From contig NZ_BCNT01000001.1 in the NCBI RefSeq assembly GCF_001544075.1, positions 434,001-498,000 of the forward strand: a stretch of 64,000 bases of DNA. The letters run 5' to 3'. The position numbers and the translations under genes were made by a program. The stretch is from Comamonas terrae. Its GTDB lineage: Bacteria > Pseudomonadota > Gammaproteobacteria > Burkholderiales > Burkholderiaceae_C. Of the stretch, positions 45,598-54,809 are shown in pieces; within the stretch, counting starts at the first letter, position 1; each line of letters starts with the position of its first letter. The notes under the pieces are model-generated. The model did not search any database and had not been told where the DNA came from. It was given only the letters and a program-made list of their open reading frames with translations.

Positions 45598-46467
45598 TCA
45601 GAAAGTCTTGTCCACGGTGATGGTGATGCGGTGCAGCTTGCGGTGCTGGGGAAAGAAATCGCCCACGGCATAGTGCTGGGTGGAGCGGTTGTCCCACACG
45701 GCCAGCGTGCCCGGCTGCCAGCGCAGTCGCGCCTGGAACTCGGGAACCTGGGCCAGGCCGAACAGCTGGGCCAGCAGCGCATCGCTGTCGGCGCGCTTGA
45801 GCCCCTTGATGTGGCTGGTGAACGTGGGATTGACGTAGAGGATCTTCTTGCCCGTGACCGGGTGCACGCGCACCACCGGGTGTTCCACCGGCGGATACTT
45901 GGCGCGCGCCGCGCGCAGCTCCTCGCCGCTGGCGTCCTTGCGCAGCAGGTATTCGGTCCAGCCGCTGATCTCCCAGGTATGCACGGCCGTCAGCGTCTCC
46001 AGGTAGGCCTGTTGCGCGGCCGGCAGGCTGGCATAGGCGGCCGTGAGGCTGGCCCACAGCGTATCGCCGCCATGGGCCGGAATCACCTGCGCATACAGGC
46101 TGGTGCCCAGCGGCGGGTTCTCGCGCCAGGTGATGTCGGAGTGCCAGTTGCTGGCCGCGCTGGGCCGCTGGGCCGTGCTCTCCACGATCTCGATCTCGGG
46201 CTGGTCCTCGAGCCGCGGGAAGAAGGCCTTGACCTCGGCCACCTCGCCGAAGCTGCGCGTGAAATCCACCTGCTGGCGCGGCGTGAGTTCCTGGTCGCGA
46301 AAGAACAGCACCTCGTACCGGGCGAGCGCGGCGCGCAGCTCGGCGCGCGTGGCCTCGTCCAGCGGCTGGCGCAGATCCAGGTCATGGATGAGCGCGCCAA
46401 TGGTCGGCGTATAGGGCTCCACGCCGAACCGGGTGAACGCGGCCGCGTGATCGTTGGGGTGGGACAT
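45598..46467 (-). CDS. TauD/AtsK-family 2-oxoglutarate dioxygenase
   Basis: A 289-residue Fe(II)/2-oxoglutarate enzyme that oxidatively releases sulfite or sulfate from taurine, alkylsulfonates or alkyl sulfate esters. The iron ligands are H109-x-D111 (NWHSDITW) and H265 (STQHYAVGDF), with a C-terminal Arg in HRKLHRITI for 2-oxoglutarate. Proximity to a sulfatase and an uncharacterised ABC system favours an AtsK-like alkylsulfatase over taurine dioxygenase, but substrate residues cannot be judged by eye. ATG 46467 is preferred over TTG 46473. Confidence 0.9.
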   Translation of the reverse strand: MSHPNDHAAAFTRFGVEPYTPTIGALIHDLDLRQPLDEATRAELRAALARYEVLFFRDQELTPRQQVDFTRSFGEVAEVKAFFPRLEDQPEIEIVESTAQRPSAASNWHSDITWRENPPLGTSLYAQVIPAHGGDTLWASLTAAYASLPAAQQAYLETLTAVHTWEISGWTEYLLRKDASGEELRAARAKYPPVEHPVVRVHPVTGKKILYVNPTFTSHIKGLKRADSDALLAQLFGLAQVPEFQARLRWQPGTLAVWDNRSTQHYAVGDFFPQHRKLHRITITVDKTF

Positions 46468-46592
46468 GGTCAAAACCTTTTATGGAATGGAGCTGGAAGG
46501 CAGAGCACTGGGCGCCATGCATAAAACCGGCGCGACCCAGGCGCGGTACAGCCAGCAAGGGCCTAGGCGGCCCCGCCGCCCCGCAGCGTGGG

Positions 46593-46655
46593 CTGCCCCA
46601 GCAAAGGCTGGCGTCCCCCTTCCAGGGGGAAGCAGCGCAGCCGCTCAGGGGGTAG
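46593..46655. repeat. GC-rich repeat R2, copy 1, abutting the molbindin stop
   Basis: AAAGGCTGGCGTCCCCCTTC then CAGGGGGAAGCAGCGCAGCC and GCTCAGGGGG. Its second half is nearly identical to 50449-50480. It reaches to within one base of the molbindin stop. Confidence 0.75.
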
Positions 46656-46871
46656 TCAAAGTTTCGCGATCGACACCTCGGTCGACTTGACCAGCGCCAC
46701 CACCTCCGAGCCCGGGGCCAGGCCCAGTTCGTCCACGGAGCGCGTGGTGATCACCGAAGTCACCGTGCCCCAGGGCGTTTCCACATCGACTTCCGAGACC
46801 ACGTCGCCGCGGATGATTTCGCGCACCTTGCCCTTGAACTGGTTGCGCACGTTGATGGCTTGAATGGACAT
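46656..46871 (-). CDS. Mop-type molbindin (single TOBE domain)
   Basis: A 71-residue oxyanion-binding protein (MSIQAINVRNQFKGKVREII, ETPWGTVTSVITTRSVDELG). Molbindins assemble into hexamers that store molybdate or tungstate. Here the gene stands alone inside sulfur genes, behind a promoter element shared with sbp, so storage of another oxyanion or cross-talk between sulfate and molybdate uptake is plausible. ATG 46871 follows CCAGGAGAAG. Confidence 0.9.
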   Translation of the reverse strand: MSIQAINVRNQFKGKVREIIRGDVVSEVDVETPWGTVTSVITTRSVDELGLAPGSEVVALVKSTEVSIAKL

Positions 46872-46954
46872 GAGCTTCTCCTGGAAAGTCCGTTGATTGA
46901 ATGAAAGCAGCAGTGCAGGTGCACCGATGACTTTCATTCTGGAAGCCATGCGTC

Positions 46955-47000
46955 AAAACTCAAACAAATAAGAAATAAATTTTTTATACCCAAAACATCT
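46955..47000 (-). promoter_or_regulatory. 46-bp sulfur-promoter element, copy A
   Basis: Plus-strand sequence runs from AAAACTCAAACAAATAAG to ATACCCAAAACATCT. It aligns without gaps to 56557-56602 at 39 of 46 positions. It ends 84 bases before the molbindin start and has the same orientation relative to its gene as the sbp copy. Confidence 0.85.
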
Positions 47001-47002
47001 AA

Positions 47003-47055
47003 CAAAAAAGGCGGACGCGCTCTGCAGCCCCAGGGCTTGCAGAACGCGTCCGCCC
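47003..47055 (-). terminator. Terminator after the flavin monooxygenase gene
   Basis: GGCGGACGCG / CGCGTCCGCC around an inner CTGCA/TGCAG stem, followed on the minus strand by TTTTTT. Confidence 0.92.
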
Positions 47056-47072
47056 TTGGCGGCTAACGCTTT

Positions 47073-47131
47073 GAAAACAATAGCTATCTACGCCTTTGCA
47101 TCAAGCGCTGGAAGCCATTTCCGCTTCAATT
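47073..47131. repeat. Degenerate copy of the CGCTT/AAGCG intergenic element
   Basis: ACAATAGCTATCTACGCC, TTTGCATCAAGCGCTGGAAG, CCATTT. The TTTGCATCAAGCGCT core resembles CGCTTGCCCATCAAGCGC at 49332. It runs up to the stop codon of the monooxygenase gene. Confidence 0.5.
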
Positions 47132-47133
47132 CA

Positions 47134-48141
47134 TCAGGCCTTGCCGGTGCGGCGCAGCACCTCGGGCATGACCTCGTTGGCAATGCGGTGCATGGAGTCA
47201 TGCACCAGCTTTGAATCCAGCACACCGAAGTTCTGCAGGAACATCACGTGGTCGATGCCCATCTCGCTCAGGCCCACCAGCTGGTCGGCCACGGTGCGCA
47301 GCGAGCCGAACATGCCCAGGCCGGCGCTGACCACGGTGTCATAGGTGCGGCGGGTGTCGTAGAACAGGCGCGTGTCCAAGTACAGGTTGAAGGCCTGCTC
47401 CGCGTTCAGCTTGGCCTGCTCGTCGGTCTCGGCCACGTGGCAGTGGAAGGCCAGCACCGCGCTGCCCTCGCCCGGCGCGCCGGACTCGCGGTAGCCCTTG
47501 CGGTAGTCCTCGACCAGGCCGCGGATTTCCTCGAACGAGGTCAGGCATGAATACGGCAGCGAGAAGATGTTGCGGCCCTGGCGGCCCACGTGGTAGGCGG
47601 CCTCGCGGCGCTGGATGGCGACGTGGATGGGCAGCCTGTCCTTTTGCAGCGGCTGCACGTTGAGCGCCACGCCCGGCAGGTCGTTGTACTTGCCCTGGAA
47701 GTGCACGGGCTCGCCGGTCAGCGCCTGCACCACGACCTGCAGGTTCTCGTCGAAGCGCTCGCGCTTTTCCTCGGGCGAGACGCGGTGGCCCTCGAACTCG
47801 TGGCGCAGGTAGCCCGAGCCCACGCCCAGCGTGAGCCGGCCGCCCGAGAGCATGTCCACCATCGCGTAGTCCTCGGCAATGGTCAGCGGGTTGTGGATGG
47901 TGATGTTGGACACCGCCACGCCCAGGCGGATCTTCGTCGTCTCGCGCGCCAGCGCGGCCAGGAACACGGCCGGGTTGGGCACCGAGCCGCACTCGTGGAA
48001 GTGGTGCTCGGCCACGAAGAAGGTGTCGTAGCCCAGCGATTCGGCCAGTTTGGCCTCGGCGATCACCTGCTCGTAGAGCTGGGCCACCGAGCGGTGCAGC
48101 GAGGGATGGTGGTCCTGGACGGAAAAGATGGAATAGCGCAT
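47134..48141 (-). CDS. LLM-class flavin-dependent monooxygenase
   Basis: A 335-residue bacterial-luciferase-like protein (YDTFFVAEHHFHECGSVPNP; IRLGVAVSNITIHNPLTIAE; GRLTLGVGSGYLRHEFEGHR). Relatives use reduced FMN and O2, and several desulfonate organosulfur compounds. The SsuE reductase at 54810 could supply FMNH2. It follows the TRAP binding protein with 3 bases between them, so both act in one pathway whose substrate is unknown. Confidence 0.9.
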   Translation of the reverse strand: MRYSIFSVQDHHPSLHRSVAQLYEQVIAEAKLAESLGYDTFFVAEHHFHECGSVPNPAVFLAALARETTKIRLGVAVSNITIHNPLTIAEDYAMVDMLSGGRLTLGVGSGYLRHEFEGHRVSPEEKRERFDENLQVVVQALTGEPVHFQGKYNDLPGVALNVQPLQKDRLPIHVAIQRREAAYHVGRQGRNIFSLPYSCLTSFEEIRGLVEDYRKGYRESGAPGEGSAVLAFHCHVAETDEQAKLNAEQAFNLYLDTRLFYDTRRTYDTVVSAGLGMFGSLRTVADQLVGLSEMGIDHVMFLQNFGVLDSKLVHDSMHRIANEVMPEVLRRTGKA

Positions 48142-48144
48142 GGA

Positions 48145-49158
48145 TTAGCTCACCTGCCGGATGCGTTCGATGTTCTGCGCACCGAACTGCTGGTTGAAAT
48201 TCTGGTAGCTGGTTTCGAGCGCCGCGATGAACGACGCCTTGTCGACCTGCTCGACCACGGCCATGCCGTGCTGCTTGAGGTTGCGCACGCCCGACTGCTC
48301 GTCGGCCGCCACGCGGCGGCGCATGGCCAGGGCCCCGGCGCGTGCCGCGGCGCGGAAGGCGTCCTGGTCTGCCCTGGACAGCTTGCCGAACAGCGCCGGC
48401 GACACCAGGAACAGCGCGGGCGAGTACAGGTGCTGGGTCAGCGACAGGTACTTCTGCACCTCGTAGAGCTTGGAAGCCTCGATCACCGAGATCGGGTTGT
48501 CCTGCCCGTCCACCGTGCGCTGCTGCAGCGCCATGAAGGTCTCGGGCCAGTTGATCGGCGTGGGGCTGGCGCCCAGCCCCTTGAACGCCGCGATGTGCAT
48601 CGGGTTCTCCTGCGTGCGGATCTTGAGGCCGCGCAGGTCCTGCGGCTGCACGATGGGCCGCTTGTGGTTGGTGATGTGGCGAAAGCCACCCTCGCCCCAG
48701 GCCAGCGCCACCAGGCCGCGCGCCGGAAAGCGCTGCAGCATCTCGGTGCCGATGGCGCCGTCGAGCACGGCATGGGCGTGCGCGTAGTCGCGGAACAGGA
48801 AGGGCAGGTCGAAGATGGTGACCTGGGGCACGAAGTTGCCGATGGCACCGGTGGACACCAGGGCCAGGTCCTGGCTGCCCAGTTGCACGCCCTCGATCAT
48901 TTCGCGCTCGCCGCCCAGGGTGCTGGAAGGGAACTGCTGGATGCCGAAGCGGCCCTCGGTCAGGCGGGCCAGCTCCTGCGCAAACGCGGTGGCCGCCGCG
49001 CCGAACTGGGAGTTCTGCGGCAGCGGATAGCCGAGCTTGAGCTGGATGGCGGCCGGCGCAGCGGCTGCCCGGCCGGGAAGGGAAAGAGCAAAGGGAAGAG
49101 ATGCGGCAGCGGCCGATGCCATGAAGGCACGGCGGCCATGAGAAGTGGGCGAATGCAC
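48145..49158 (-). CDS. Orphan TRAP-type solute-binding protein (DctP family)
   Basis: A 337-residue periplasmic protein with a Tat-like signal (GRRAFMASAAAASLPFALSL). The DctP pattern is present: KLGYPLPQNSQFGAAATAFA, DLRGLKIRTQENPMH, TFMALQQRTVDGQDNP. The Arg in KIRTQ is the family's carboxylate-binding residue, so an organic acid, perhaps a sulfo- or thio-carboxylate, is expected. No dctQ/dctM genes are present in the window. It shares a unit with the monooxygenase. Confidence 0.92.
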   Translation of the reverse strand: MHSPTSHGRRAFMASAAAASLPFALSLPGRAAAAPAAIQLKLGYPLPQNSQFGAAATAFAQELARLTEGRFGIQQFPSSTLGGEREMIEGVQLGSQDLALVSTGAIGNFVPQVTIFDLPFLFRDYAHAHAVLDGAIGTEMLQRFPARGLVALAWGEGGFRHITNHKRPIVQPQDLRGLKIRTQENPMHIAAFKGLGASPTPINWPETFMALQQRTVDGQDNPISVIEASKLYEVQKYLSLTQHLYSPALFLVSPALFGKLSRADQDAFRAAARAGALAMRRRVAADEQSGVRNLKQHGMAVVEQVDKASFIAALETSYQNFNQQFGAQNIERIRQVS

Positions 49159-49313
49159 GCGAAGAATCCTTGGTGAGCCCCGGACCGGGAACTGCGGGCA
49201 CCAGGGGCCGCGGCCGCTTCATGGGCCGGCCCCCCTGGCAACGGGAAGCCCAGGATTCTAAAGCCCGGCGCCGCATGACCCGGCGCCCGGCCCGCGGCGT
49301 GATGGAACGCTCT

Positions 49314-49356
49314 CCAAAAAAGAGCAGTCAGCGCTTGCCCATCAAGCGCGGACTGC
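49314..49356 (-). terminator. Terminator after ssuB, made from a CGCTTG/CAAGCG element
   Basis: GCAGTCAGCGCTTG-CCCAT-CAAGCGCGGACTGC, one mismatch in 14 pairs, then CTCTTTTTTGG on the minus strand. Ends the ssu operon 24 bases after ssuB. Confidence 0.9.
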
Positions 49357-49379
49357 CGTTTTCATGCCATCTGCGGGAT

Positions 49380-50336
49380 TCACACCGCCCAGCGCAGCCC
49401 ATGGGCCGGCACGCCGGGCCAGGCGCCGCGGCCGTCATCCTGGGCCGGTGCATCGGGCTTTTGCAGCACGCGGTTCAGGATGCGTTCCTCCAGCGCGGCA
49501 AAGGCCGGGTCGCCATGCGAGCGCGGGCGCGGCAGTGCGATGGTTTCGTCCAGGGCGATGCGGCCGTCCTCGATCAGCACGACGCGGTCGGCCAGTGCCA
49601 CGGCTTCCTGCACGTCGTGGGTGACCAGCAGCGCCGTGAAGCCATGGCGGCGCCACAGGCCTTCGATCAGCCGGTGCATCTCGATGCGGGTCAGGGCGTC
49701 GAGCGCGCCCAGCGGCTCGTCGAGCAACAGCAGGCGCGGCTGGTGGACCAGCGCACGGGCCAGGGCCACGCGCTGGCGCTGGCCGCCCGAAAGCCGGGCC
49801 GGCCATTCGTTCTCGCGGTCTGCCAGGCCCACCTGGGCCAGCACCTCGCGCCCCCTTTCCCGCGCCGAGGCCGGCAGGCCCAGCGTCACGTTGTCCAGCA
49901 CGCGCAGCCAGGGCAGCAGGCGCGCGTCCTGGAACATGATGCGCGTGTCGTCCCGGGCATCGGCGGCGTCGGCTCCGTCGATGCGCACCTGGCCCGTGCT
50001 GGCCGTCTCCAGCCCCGCCACCAGCCGCAGCAGGGTGCTCTTGCCGCAGCCGCTGCGGCCCACGATGGCGATGAACTCGCCGGGCCGCACATCGAGCTGC
50101 ACCTGGTGCAGCACCTCGCGCTCGCCGTAACGCTTGCTCAGTGCGCTGGCCTGCAGGTGCACGCCCGGCACCAGCTTGCGCCGCACGGCGCGCTCCTCGC
50201 GCTCCGCCAGTTCGGCCTGGCGCCTGGTCTCCAGGGCCTGGATTTCCTCCCACGAGGACTCCCAGGTCACCAGGGGAAAGCTTGCATTCAATGCGCCGGC
50301 CACGGCCCGACTGAAGCGGCTTGTCAATGGAGTCAT
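49380..50336 (-). CDS. ssuB: Aliphatic sulfonate ABC transporter ATPase
   Basis: A 318-residue ATPase with Walker [10 protein letters not shown], signature [15 protein letters not shown], Walker [12 protein letters not shown] and switch THDVQEA. The N-terminus has an extra ~65 residues before the ATPase core ([18 protein letters not shown] region, helical and charged), unlike E. coli SsuB. ATG 50336 is the first plausible start; the frame further upstream crosses the R2 repeat. Last gene of the ssu operon. Confidence 0.92.
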   Translation of the reverse strand: MTPLTSRFSRAVAGALNASFPLVTWESSWEEIQALETRRQAELAEREERAVRRKLVPGVHLQASALSKRYGEREVLHQVQLDVRPGEFIAIVGRSGCGKSTLLRLVAGLETASTGQVRIDGADAADARDDTRIMFQDARLLPWLRVLDNVTLGLPASARERGREVLAQVGLADRENEWPARLSGGQRQRVALARALVHQPRLLLLDEPLGALDALTRIEMHRLIEGLWRRHGFTALLVTHDVQEAVALADRVVLIEDGRIALDETIALPRPRSHGDPAFAALEERILNRVLQKPDAPAQDDGRGAWPGVPAHGLRWAV

Positions 50337-50395
50337 TGCAGTTCCTATTCTTTTATCTACGTAAAAGCGCGCGGCCTGAAAAACTGGCGTACCCC

Positions 50396-50480
50396 ATCGG
50401 CGGGGCGGCCGGCAAGGGCCGCCCCGCCGCAAAGGCCGCCGTCCTCCTCCCAGGGGGAAGCCGCGCAGCGGCTCAGGGGG
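50396..50480. repeat. GC-rich repeat R2, copy 2, covering the ssuC stop
   Basis: The hairpin GGCGGGGCGGCC/GGCCGCCCCGCC is followed by AAAGGCCGCCGTCCTCCTCC and CAGGGGGAAGCCGCGCAGCG GCTCAGGGGG. The last part matches repeat copy 1 at 46618-46652. The ssuC stop codon (TCA on the plus strand, 50473-50475) lies inside the repeat. Confidence 0.75.
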
Positions 50481-51336
50481 TCGTCGCATAACTCGGGTGC
50501 CAGCGCAGCCACCAACGCTCCAGCGAGCGGGCGAACATATCCGCCAGCTTGCCCAGCAGGGCATAGAGCAGGATGCCGACCAGCACCACGTCGGTCTGCA
50601 GGAACTCGCGGGCGTTCATGGTCAGATAGCCGATGCCCGACTGCGCGGAGATGGTCTCGGCCACGATGAGGATCACCCACATCAGGCCCAGCGAGAACCG
50701 CAGGCCCACCAGGATGGACGACAGCGCGCCCGGCAGGATGATGTCGCGGTACAGCTGCCAGCGCGTGAGGCCGTAGCTCCTGCCCATCTCGATCAGCCCC
50801 GGGTCCACGTTGCGTATGCCGTGGAAGGTGTTGAGGTAGATCGGAAAGAACACCGAGACGCTGATCAGGAACAGCTTGGCCGACTCGTCGATGCCGAACC
50901 ACAGGATGACCAGCGGGATCAGCGCCAGCGCGGGAATGTTGCGCACCATCTGGATGGTGGAATCCAGCAGGGTCTCGGCCCAGCGCTGCGAGCCCGTGAG
51001 CAGGCCCAGCACCAGGCCCAGGCTGCCGCCGATGGCGAGGCCGGCCAGGGCCCGGCCGGCGCTGACCTTGACATGGGTCCACAGCTCGCCCGAGACGGCC
51101 AGTGCCCAGGCCGCGCGCAGCACGTCCAGCGGTGCCGGCAGCACGCGGGTGGACAGCCAGCCCTGGGCCGACGCCACCTGCCAGGCCGCGATCAGCGCGA
51201 GGGGCACCAGCCAGGGAACCAGGCGCAGGCCCACGCTGCGCGCCAGTCCGGTGGACAGGTGGATGGTGGTGCGGGCCAGGTCTGCGCCCTTGATCGCATC
51301 CGCCTGCTTCAGGCCTGCGGTTTGAACTTCACTCAT
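50473..51336 (-). CDS. ssuC: Aliphatic sulfonate ABC transporter permease
   Basis: A 287-residue permease with six helices and the EAA loop [20 protein letters not shown]. The final residues (TTP) and stop are contributed by a GC-rich intergenic repeat. It lies between ssuD (27 bases upstream) and ssuB (136 bases downstream). Confidence 0.95.
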   Translation of the reverse strand: MSEVQTAGLKQADAIKGADLARTTIHLSTGLARSVGLRLVPWLVPLALIAAWQVASAQGWLSTRVLPAPLDVLRAAWALAVSGELWTHVKVSAGRALAGLAIGGSLGLVLGLLTGSQRWAETLLDSTIQMVRNIPALALIPLVILWFGIDESAKLFLISVSVFFPIYLNTFHGIRNVDPGLIEMGRSYGLTRWQLYRDIILPGALSSILVGLRFSLGLMWVILIVAETISAQSGIGYLTMNAREFLQTDVVLVGILLYALLGKLADMFARSLERWWLRWHPSYATTP

Positions 51337-51363
51337 GCAAAAAACTCCTTGCGTCTGGCCGTA

Positions 51364-52551
51364 TCAGCTTTGCGAAACCCGCACCGGCTCGCCCTTGACG
51401 ACGCCCGGCGAGTACAGATTGGCCACGGTTTCGCCGAACGGGCCGCCCGCATTGCCGCCGGCCAGCTTGTCGCGTACGGCCAATGGCAGCAGCGGGAACA
51501 CCAGCTCGGCAAAACGGTAGGCCTCCTCCAGATGCGGGTAGCCCGAGAGCACGAAGGTGTCTATGCCCAGGTCTGCATATTCCCGGATGCGGTCGGCCAC
51601 GGTCTGCGCATCGCCCACCAGGGCCGTGCCCGCGCCGCCGCGCACCAGGCCCACGCCGGCCCAGAGATTGGGGCTGATCTCCAGGTCCTGGCGGCTGCGC
51701 TTGGTGCCGCCCGCGTGCAGGGCCGCCATGCGGCGCTGGCCTTCGGAGTCCATGCGCGCGAATGCGGCCTGGGCCTGGACCACGGTCTCGTCCTGCACCT
51801 TGCTGATCAGGCGCTCGGCATCGGCCCAGGCTTCCTGCTCGGTCTCGCGCACGATCACGTGCAGGCGGATGCCGAATTTCACGGTACGGCCGTGGCGGGC
51901 GGCTTTCTCGCGCACATCGGCGATCTTCCGGGCCACTTCGGCGGGCGGCTCGCCCCAGGTCAGGTAGGCGTCGACCTGTTCGGCCGCCAGCTCGTGCGCG
52001 GCCGCCGAGGAGCCGCCGAAGTACACCGGCGGATACGGCTTCTGCTGCGGCGGAAACAGCAGCCTGGCGCCCTTGACCGTCAGATGCCTGCCCTCGTAGT
52101 CCAACGTGCCGCCCTCGTGGCTGCGGGCCAGGATCTCGCGCCAGATGCGGATGAACTCGGCCGACTGCTCGTAGCGCTGCGCATGGTCGAGGAACACGCC
52201 GTCGCCCTCGAGCTCGGCCTGGTCGCCGCCGGTGACCAGGTTGATCAGCAGGCGCCCTTCGGACAGGCGGTCGAAGCTGGCCGCCATGCGCGCGGCCAGG
52301 CTGGGCTGGTGCAGGCCCGGGCGCACGGCTACGAGGAACTTGAGCCGCCGGGTGACGGGGATCAGGCTGGAGGCCACCACCCAGGGGTCCTCGCAGGAGC
52401 GCCCGGTGGGGATCAGCACGCCTTCGTAGCCCAGGCTGTCGGCGGCGATCGCCACCTGCTTGACGTAATCGTGGCTGAGCTGGCGCGCGCCCTGGGCCGT
52501 GCCCAGGTAGCGGCTGTCGCCATGGGTGGGAATGAACCAGAAAACCTGCAT
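51364..52551 (-). CDS. ssuD: FMNH2-dependent alkanesulfonate monooxygenase
   Basis: A 395-residue LLM-class enzyme that cleaves C1-C14 alkanesulfonates to aldehyde and sulfite, using FMNH2 from SsuE. Typical stretches are [49 protein letters not shown] and [13 protein letters not shown]. The N-terminal [12 protein letters not shown] is characteristic of SsuD. The length is slightly above E. coli SsuD (381). Confidence 0.97.
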   Translation of the reverse strand: MQVFWFIPTHGDSRYLGTAQGARQLSHDYVKQVAIAADSLGYEGVLIPTGRSCEDPWVVASSLIPVTRRLKFLVAVRPGLHQPSLAARMAASFDRLSEGRLLINLVTGGDQAELEGDGVFLDHAQRYEQSAEFIRIWREILARSHEGGTLDYEGRHLTVKGARLLFPPQQKPYPPVYFGGSSAAAHELAAEQVDAYLTWGEPPAEVARKIADVREKAARHGRTVKFGIRLHVIVRETEQEAWADAERLISKVQDETVVQAQAAFARMDSEGQRRMAALHAGGTKRSRQDLEISPNLWAGVGLVRGGAGTALVGDAQTVADRIREYADLGIDTFVLSGYPHLEEAYRFAELVFPLLPLAVRDKLAGGNAGGPFGETVANLYSPGVVKGEPVRVSQS

Positions 52552-52563
52552 GCTTGTTTCTCC

Positions 52564-53616
52564 TTAGACCTGGGGTCCGCCAATGGGGGTGGAGGCGGCC
52601 AGGCGCGCGAATTCCGCGGCCGAGGGCTGCCAGACGATGTCGGCCACGCGCACCTGGCGCGGTATCAGGCCGAGACGAAAAAACGCATCGGCCACGCGCT
52701 GCTGCTCGGCCACGATGGCCGGGCCTATCAGCCCCACGGGCGAGCTGGGCCGCCGGGCGATGAAGCGGCTCACCACGTTCGCATCCAGCCCGCTGAAGGC
52801 CGCGATCAGGCTCACGCTTTCCTGGCGCGAGGCCTGGGCGAACCGGTCGGCGCGCGTCAGCTCCTCGAACAATGCCTTGATCACCTGCGGATGGCGCTCC
52901 ACCACCTCGCGCGAGGCCAGGTAGAACGAGTTGTTGCCCGACAGGCCTTCTCCGTTGGTCAGCACGCGCGGGCGTATGGCCAGCTCGGTGGCTGCGTAGA
53001 AGGGATCCCAGATGGCCCAGGCATCCACGCTCTTGCGCTCGAAGGCGGCGCGCGCATCGGCCGGCGCCAGGTAGATGGGCTGGATTTCGCTCCAGGCGAT
53101 GCCGGCCTTGTCCAGCGCCCGCACCAGCAGGTAGTGGGCGCTGGAGCCTTTTTGCAGCGCGATGCGCTTGCCCTGGAGGTCGGCCAGGCGTGTCAGCGGC
53201 GAGTCGGCCGGCACCAGGATGGCCGAGCTCTCGGGCTTGGGCGGCTCCGCGCCCACGTAGCGCAGGTCCTTGCCCGCGGCCTGGGCGAACACGGGCGGCG
53301 AATCGCCGGTCAGCCCGAAGTCCAGGCTGCCGGCCGACAGCGCCTCCAGCAGCTGCGGCCCGGCCGGAAATTCCAGCCAGCTGATCCTGGTCTGCGCAAA
53401 GCGCTTTTCCAGCACGCCATGCTGCTTGAGGATGACCAGGTTGACGGCGGATTTCTGGTAGCCGATGCGCAGCTGCGCGGGCGCCTGGGTGACCGGTACG
53501 GACTCGGCGCGCGCAAAGTGGTCGGCCAGCGTCCAGGCAAAGGCCGTGGTGCCCAGCAATTGCAGGGCCTGGCGGCGCCCGCGCTGGAAACGGGGAATGC
53601 TCGGTGGTTGGGGCAT
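52564..53616 (-). CDS. ssuA: Aliphatic sulfonate-binding protein, paralogue 1
   Basis: A 350-residue SsuA-type binding protein with an N-terminal signal (RRQALQLLGTTAFAWTLADH). Typical regions: LRIGYQKSAVNLVILKQHGV LEKRF, GSLDFGLTGDSPPVFAQAAG, DLQGKRIALQKGSSAHYLLV. AGAGGTG lies 7 bases before ATG 53616. It is adjacent to a clearly related second copy, and both are upstream of ssuD. Confidence 0.93.
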   Translation of the reverse strand: MPQPPSIPRFQRGRRQALQLLGTTAFAWTLADHFARAESVPVTQAPAQLRIGYQKSAVNLVILKQHGVLEKRFAQTRISWLEFPAGPQLLEALSAGSLDFGLTGDSPPVFAQAAGKDLRYVGAEPPKPESSAILVPADSPLTRLADLQGKRIALQKGSSAHYLLVRALDKAGIAWSEIQPIYLAPADARAAFERKSVDAWAIWDPFYAATELAIRPRVLTNGEGLSGNNSFYLASREVVERHPQVIKALFEELTRADRFAQASRQESVSLIAAFSGLDANVVSRFIARRPSSPVGLIGPAIVAEQQRVADAFFRLGLIPRQVRVADIVWQPSAAEFARLAASTPIGGPQV

Positions 53617-53640
53617 GGTGTACACCTCTTTGATGCAGTC

Positions 53641-54663
53641 TCAGCGGCTGGCCAGCAGGTCCACGGGGGCCGCGTGCAGCAGGTTGAGCTTTTTGGGAAT
53701 GAGCCTGAGGTCGAAGAAGGTGTCGGCGATCTGCTGCTGCTCGGCCAGGATCTCGGGCGTCACGGCGGTCGTGCCGAAGCGCGCACGGCTCAGGTACAGC
53801 GCGGTCACGGCGGTCTCCAATCCCAGCACCTGCGCCAGTTCTGCCGCGGCGGCGGCCTGGTTCCTCGAGGCCCAGAGATCGATGGCGTTGAGCTCCTCGA
53901 TGGCGATGCGCAGCACGTCGGCATTTTTGGTGGCGAAGTCGCGCGAGGTGAAGTAGTAGGCCCGGTTGTTGACCACGCCCGTGGCATCGGCCAGCAGGCG
54001 GGCATCCAGCGATTTCTGGGCTGCGGCCAGGAACGGGTCCCAGATCAGCCAGGCATCGACGGAGCCGCGCTCGAAGGCCGCGCGCGCATCGGCCGGGGCC
54101 AGGAAGACGGACTGCACGTCGCCGTACTGCAGTCCGTGCTTTTGCAGCAGCTTGACCAGGAAGTACTGCACGTTGGAGCCCTTGTTGTAGGCCACGCGCT
54201 TGCCCTTGAGGTCGGCCACGCTGCGGATCGGCGAATCCTTGGGCACCAGCACGGCTTCCAGCGCGGGACGCGGCACCGTGGCGCCCGCGTAGACCAGCGG
54301 CGCGCCAGCGGCCTGGGCAAAGATGGGCGGCGCCTCGCCCACGTCGCCGAAGTCGATGGAGCCCACGTTCAGGGCCTCGAGCTGCACGGGCCCGGCGTTG
54401 AATTCGATCCAGCGTACGGACACGCCCAGCGGCGCCAGGCGCTTTTCCAGCGTGCCGCGGTTCTTGAGCACCGACAGCCAGCCCTTCTGGTGGCCCACGC
54501 GCAGCACGCGCGGGCCCGCGGCTGCGGTGCCCTGGCCCTGGGCCCAGGCCGCGCCCGTGGTGGCCAGCACGGCGGCGGCCGCCAGCGAGGTCTGCAGCCA
54601 TCGGCGGCGGGCCGGCACTGCCGGTGCGGAAGCGGAGAGATCGGAAATGTGGAATTCGGTCAT
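53641..54663 (-). CDS. ssuA: Aliphatic sulfonate-binding protein, paralogue 2
   Basis: A 340-residue SsuA-type protein with a Tat-like signal (RRRWLQTSLAAAAVLATTGA). It shares with paralogue 1 the order YQK/HQKGWLSVLKNRGTLEKR, GSIDFGDVGEAPPIFAQAAG, LKGKRVAYNKGSNVQYFLVK and the block IYLAPADARAAFERK / VFLAPADARAAFERG. The ligand pocket residues differ, so the two probably widen the range of sulfonates imported through one SsuBC channel. Confidence 0.93.
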   Translation of the reverse strand: MTEFHISDLSASAPAVPARRRWLQTSLAAAAVLATTGAAWAQGQGTAAAGPRVLRVGHQKGWLSVLKNRGTLEKRLAPLGVSVRWIEFNAGPVQLEALNVGSIDFGDVGEAPPIFAQAAGAPLVYAGATVPRPALEAVLVPKDSPIRSVADLKGKRVAYNKGSNVQYFLVKLLQKHGLQYGDVQSVFLAPADARAAFERGSVDAWLIWDPFLAAAQKSLDARLLADATGVVNNRAYYFTSRDFATKNADVLRIAIEELNAIDLWASRNQAAAAAELAQVLGLETAVTALYLSRARFGTTAVTPEILAEQQQIADTFFDLRLIPKKLNLLHAAPVDLLASR

Positions 54664-54809
54664 GGTGCTTGCCTGTTTGCGTGGCGGGCAGGAAATCCGG
54701 GCAAAAGTTCCCCATGCGCCCCATTCATGGGCGCTGCCTGCTATGAAAATTGGAGATCAAAAACGGGCGGCTGCGGTGCGCGGCGATGGCGCACCGGCCG
54801 GCAAAGGGA

